Assembly (NCBI GenBank): GCA_902796865.1
Contig: CADBQZ010000122.1
Location: 1-5,513 of the forward strand
DNA: 5,513 bases
Direction: 5' to 3'
Source: an uncultured Ruminococcus sp.
Lineage (GTDB): Bacteria > Bacillota > Clostridia > Oscillospirales > Ruminococcaceae
Shown: positions 5,278-5,513 of the stretch, one piece after another
How positions within the stretch are numbered: the first letter of the stretch is position 1
How the letters are laid out: each line of letters opens with the position of its first letter
Translations under genes and position numbers: made by a program
The notes under the pieces: generated by a model
Told to the model about the DNA's origin: nothing
The model's database searches: none
What the model saw: only the letters and a program-made list of their open reading frames with translations

Positions 5278-5513
5278 ATGTGCGGAATAGTTGGATTTGT
5301 TGGAAACGAACAGGCAGCACCTATACTGCTTGACAGTCTTTCAAAACTTGAATACAGAGGATATGACTCTGCTGGTATCGCTGTAAGAGATAACGAAGAT
5401 GATGTAGAGGTCGTAAAGGCAAAGGGAAGACTTAAAGTCCTTTTTGAAAAGACCAATGGCGGAAACGCTGTTACAGGCAAGTGCGGTATCGGTCATACAA
5501 GATGGGCAACACA
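5278..5513 (+). CDS. glmS: glucosamine-6-phosphate synthase (glutamine-fructose-6-phosphate aminotransferase), N-terminal 78 residues
   Basis: The N-terminal glutaminase domain of GlmS, which makes glucosamine-6-phosphate from fructose-6-phosphate and glutamine, the first step toward UDP-GlcNAc and the cell wall. MCGIVGFVG places the catalytic Cys at position 2, ready to become the N-terminal nucleophile after Met removal. [10 protein letters not shown] (24-33) and GHTRWAT (72-78) are the family's hallmark motifs. The start ATG is fixed by MCGI and by GGAG 9 bases upstream. The gene runs off the right edge (the last codon is incomplete), so the sugar-isomerase domains are not seen. It has its own consensus promoter and diverges from the metal ABC ATPase. 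Confidence 0.97.
   Translation, partial: MCGIVGFVGNEQAAPILLDSLSKLEYRGYDSAGIAVRDNEDDVEVVKAKGRLKVLFEKTNGGNAVTGKCGIGHTRWAT

Overview
The window looks like chromosome from a low-GC Gram-positive gut or rumen clostridium, most likely Ruminococcus or a close relative. The evidence is the A/T-rich sequence, strong AGGAGG ribosome sites, TTGATT/TTGACA promoters with 17-bp spacers, the recombinase type, and the style of the phosphatase. The genus is inferred from protein character, not from a database match.

The left part (1 to about 2340) looks like the end of an integrated mobile element. Three tightly packed leftward genes start near 662 and run off the left edge. All three carry the same short winged-helix-like N-terminal motif ([I/L/M]S..A), and the two complete ones are clearly paralogous along most of their length. 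Diverging rightward are a 43-codon small ORF and, overlapping it by ATGA, a large serine recombinase with intact catalytic motifs. Between the two operons lies a 35-bp near-perfect palindrome that covers the -10 element of a good rightward promoter and a possible extended -10 of the leftward one. This is a layout expected of an autoregulated switch.

From 2271 to 2443 there are three hairpins in a row. The first two sit right behind the recombinase. The third is a classic terminator with a T-run and probably belonged to a host gene. The roughly 65 bp between the second and third is the best candidate for the element/chromosome junction, but the other end of the element is outside the window, so this is unproven.

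The right part (about 2400 to 5513) looks like ordinary host chromosome. It holds a membrane-anchored PP2C/SpoIIE-type phosphatase with an external sensor and HAMP domain, with its own near-consensus promoter and a terminator. Convergent with it is a lone metal-type ABC ATPase (ZnuC/AdcC-like) with a near-consensus promoter and a Fur-family operator at its start point. Divergent from the ATPase is glmS, cut off by the right edge, with its own consensus promoter and a leader of about 94 nt that does not contain the glmS ribozyme.
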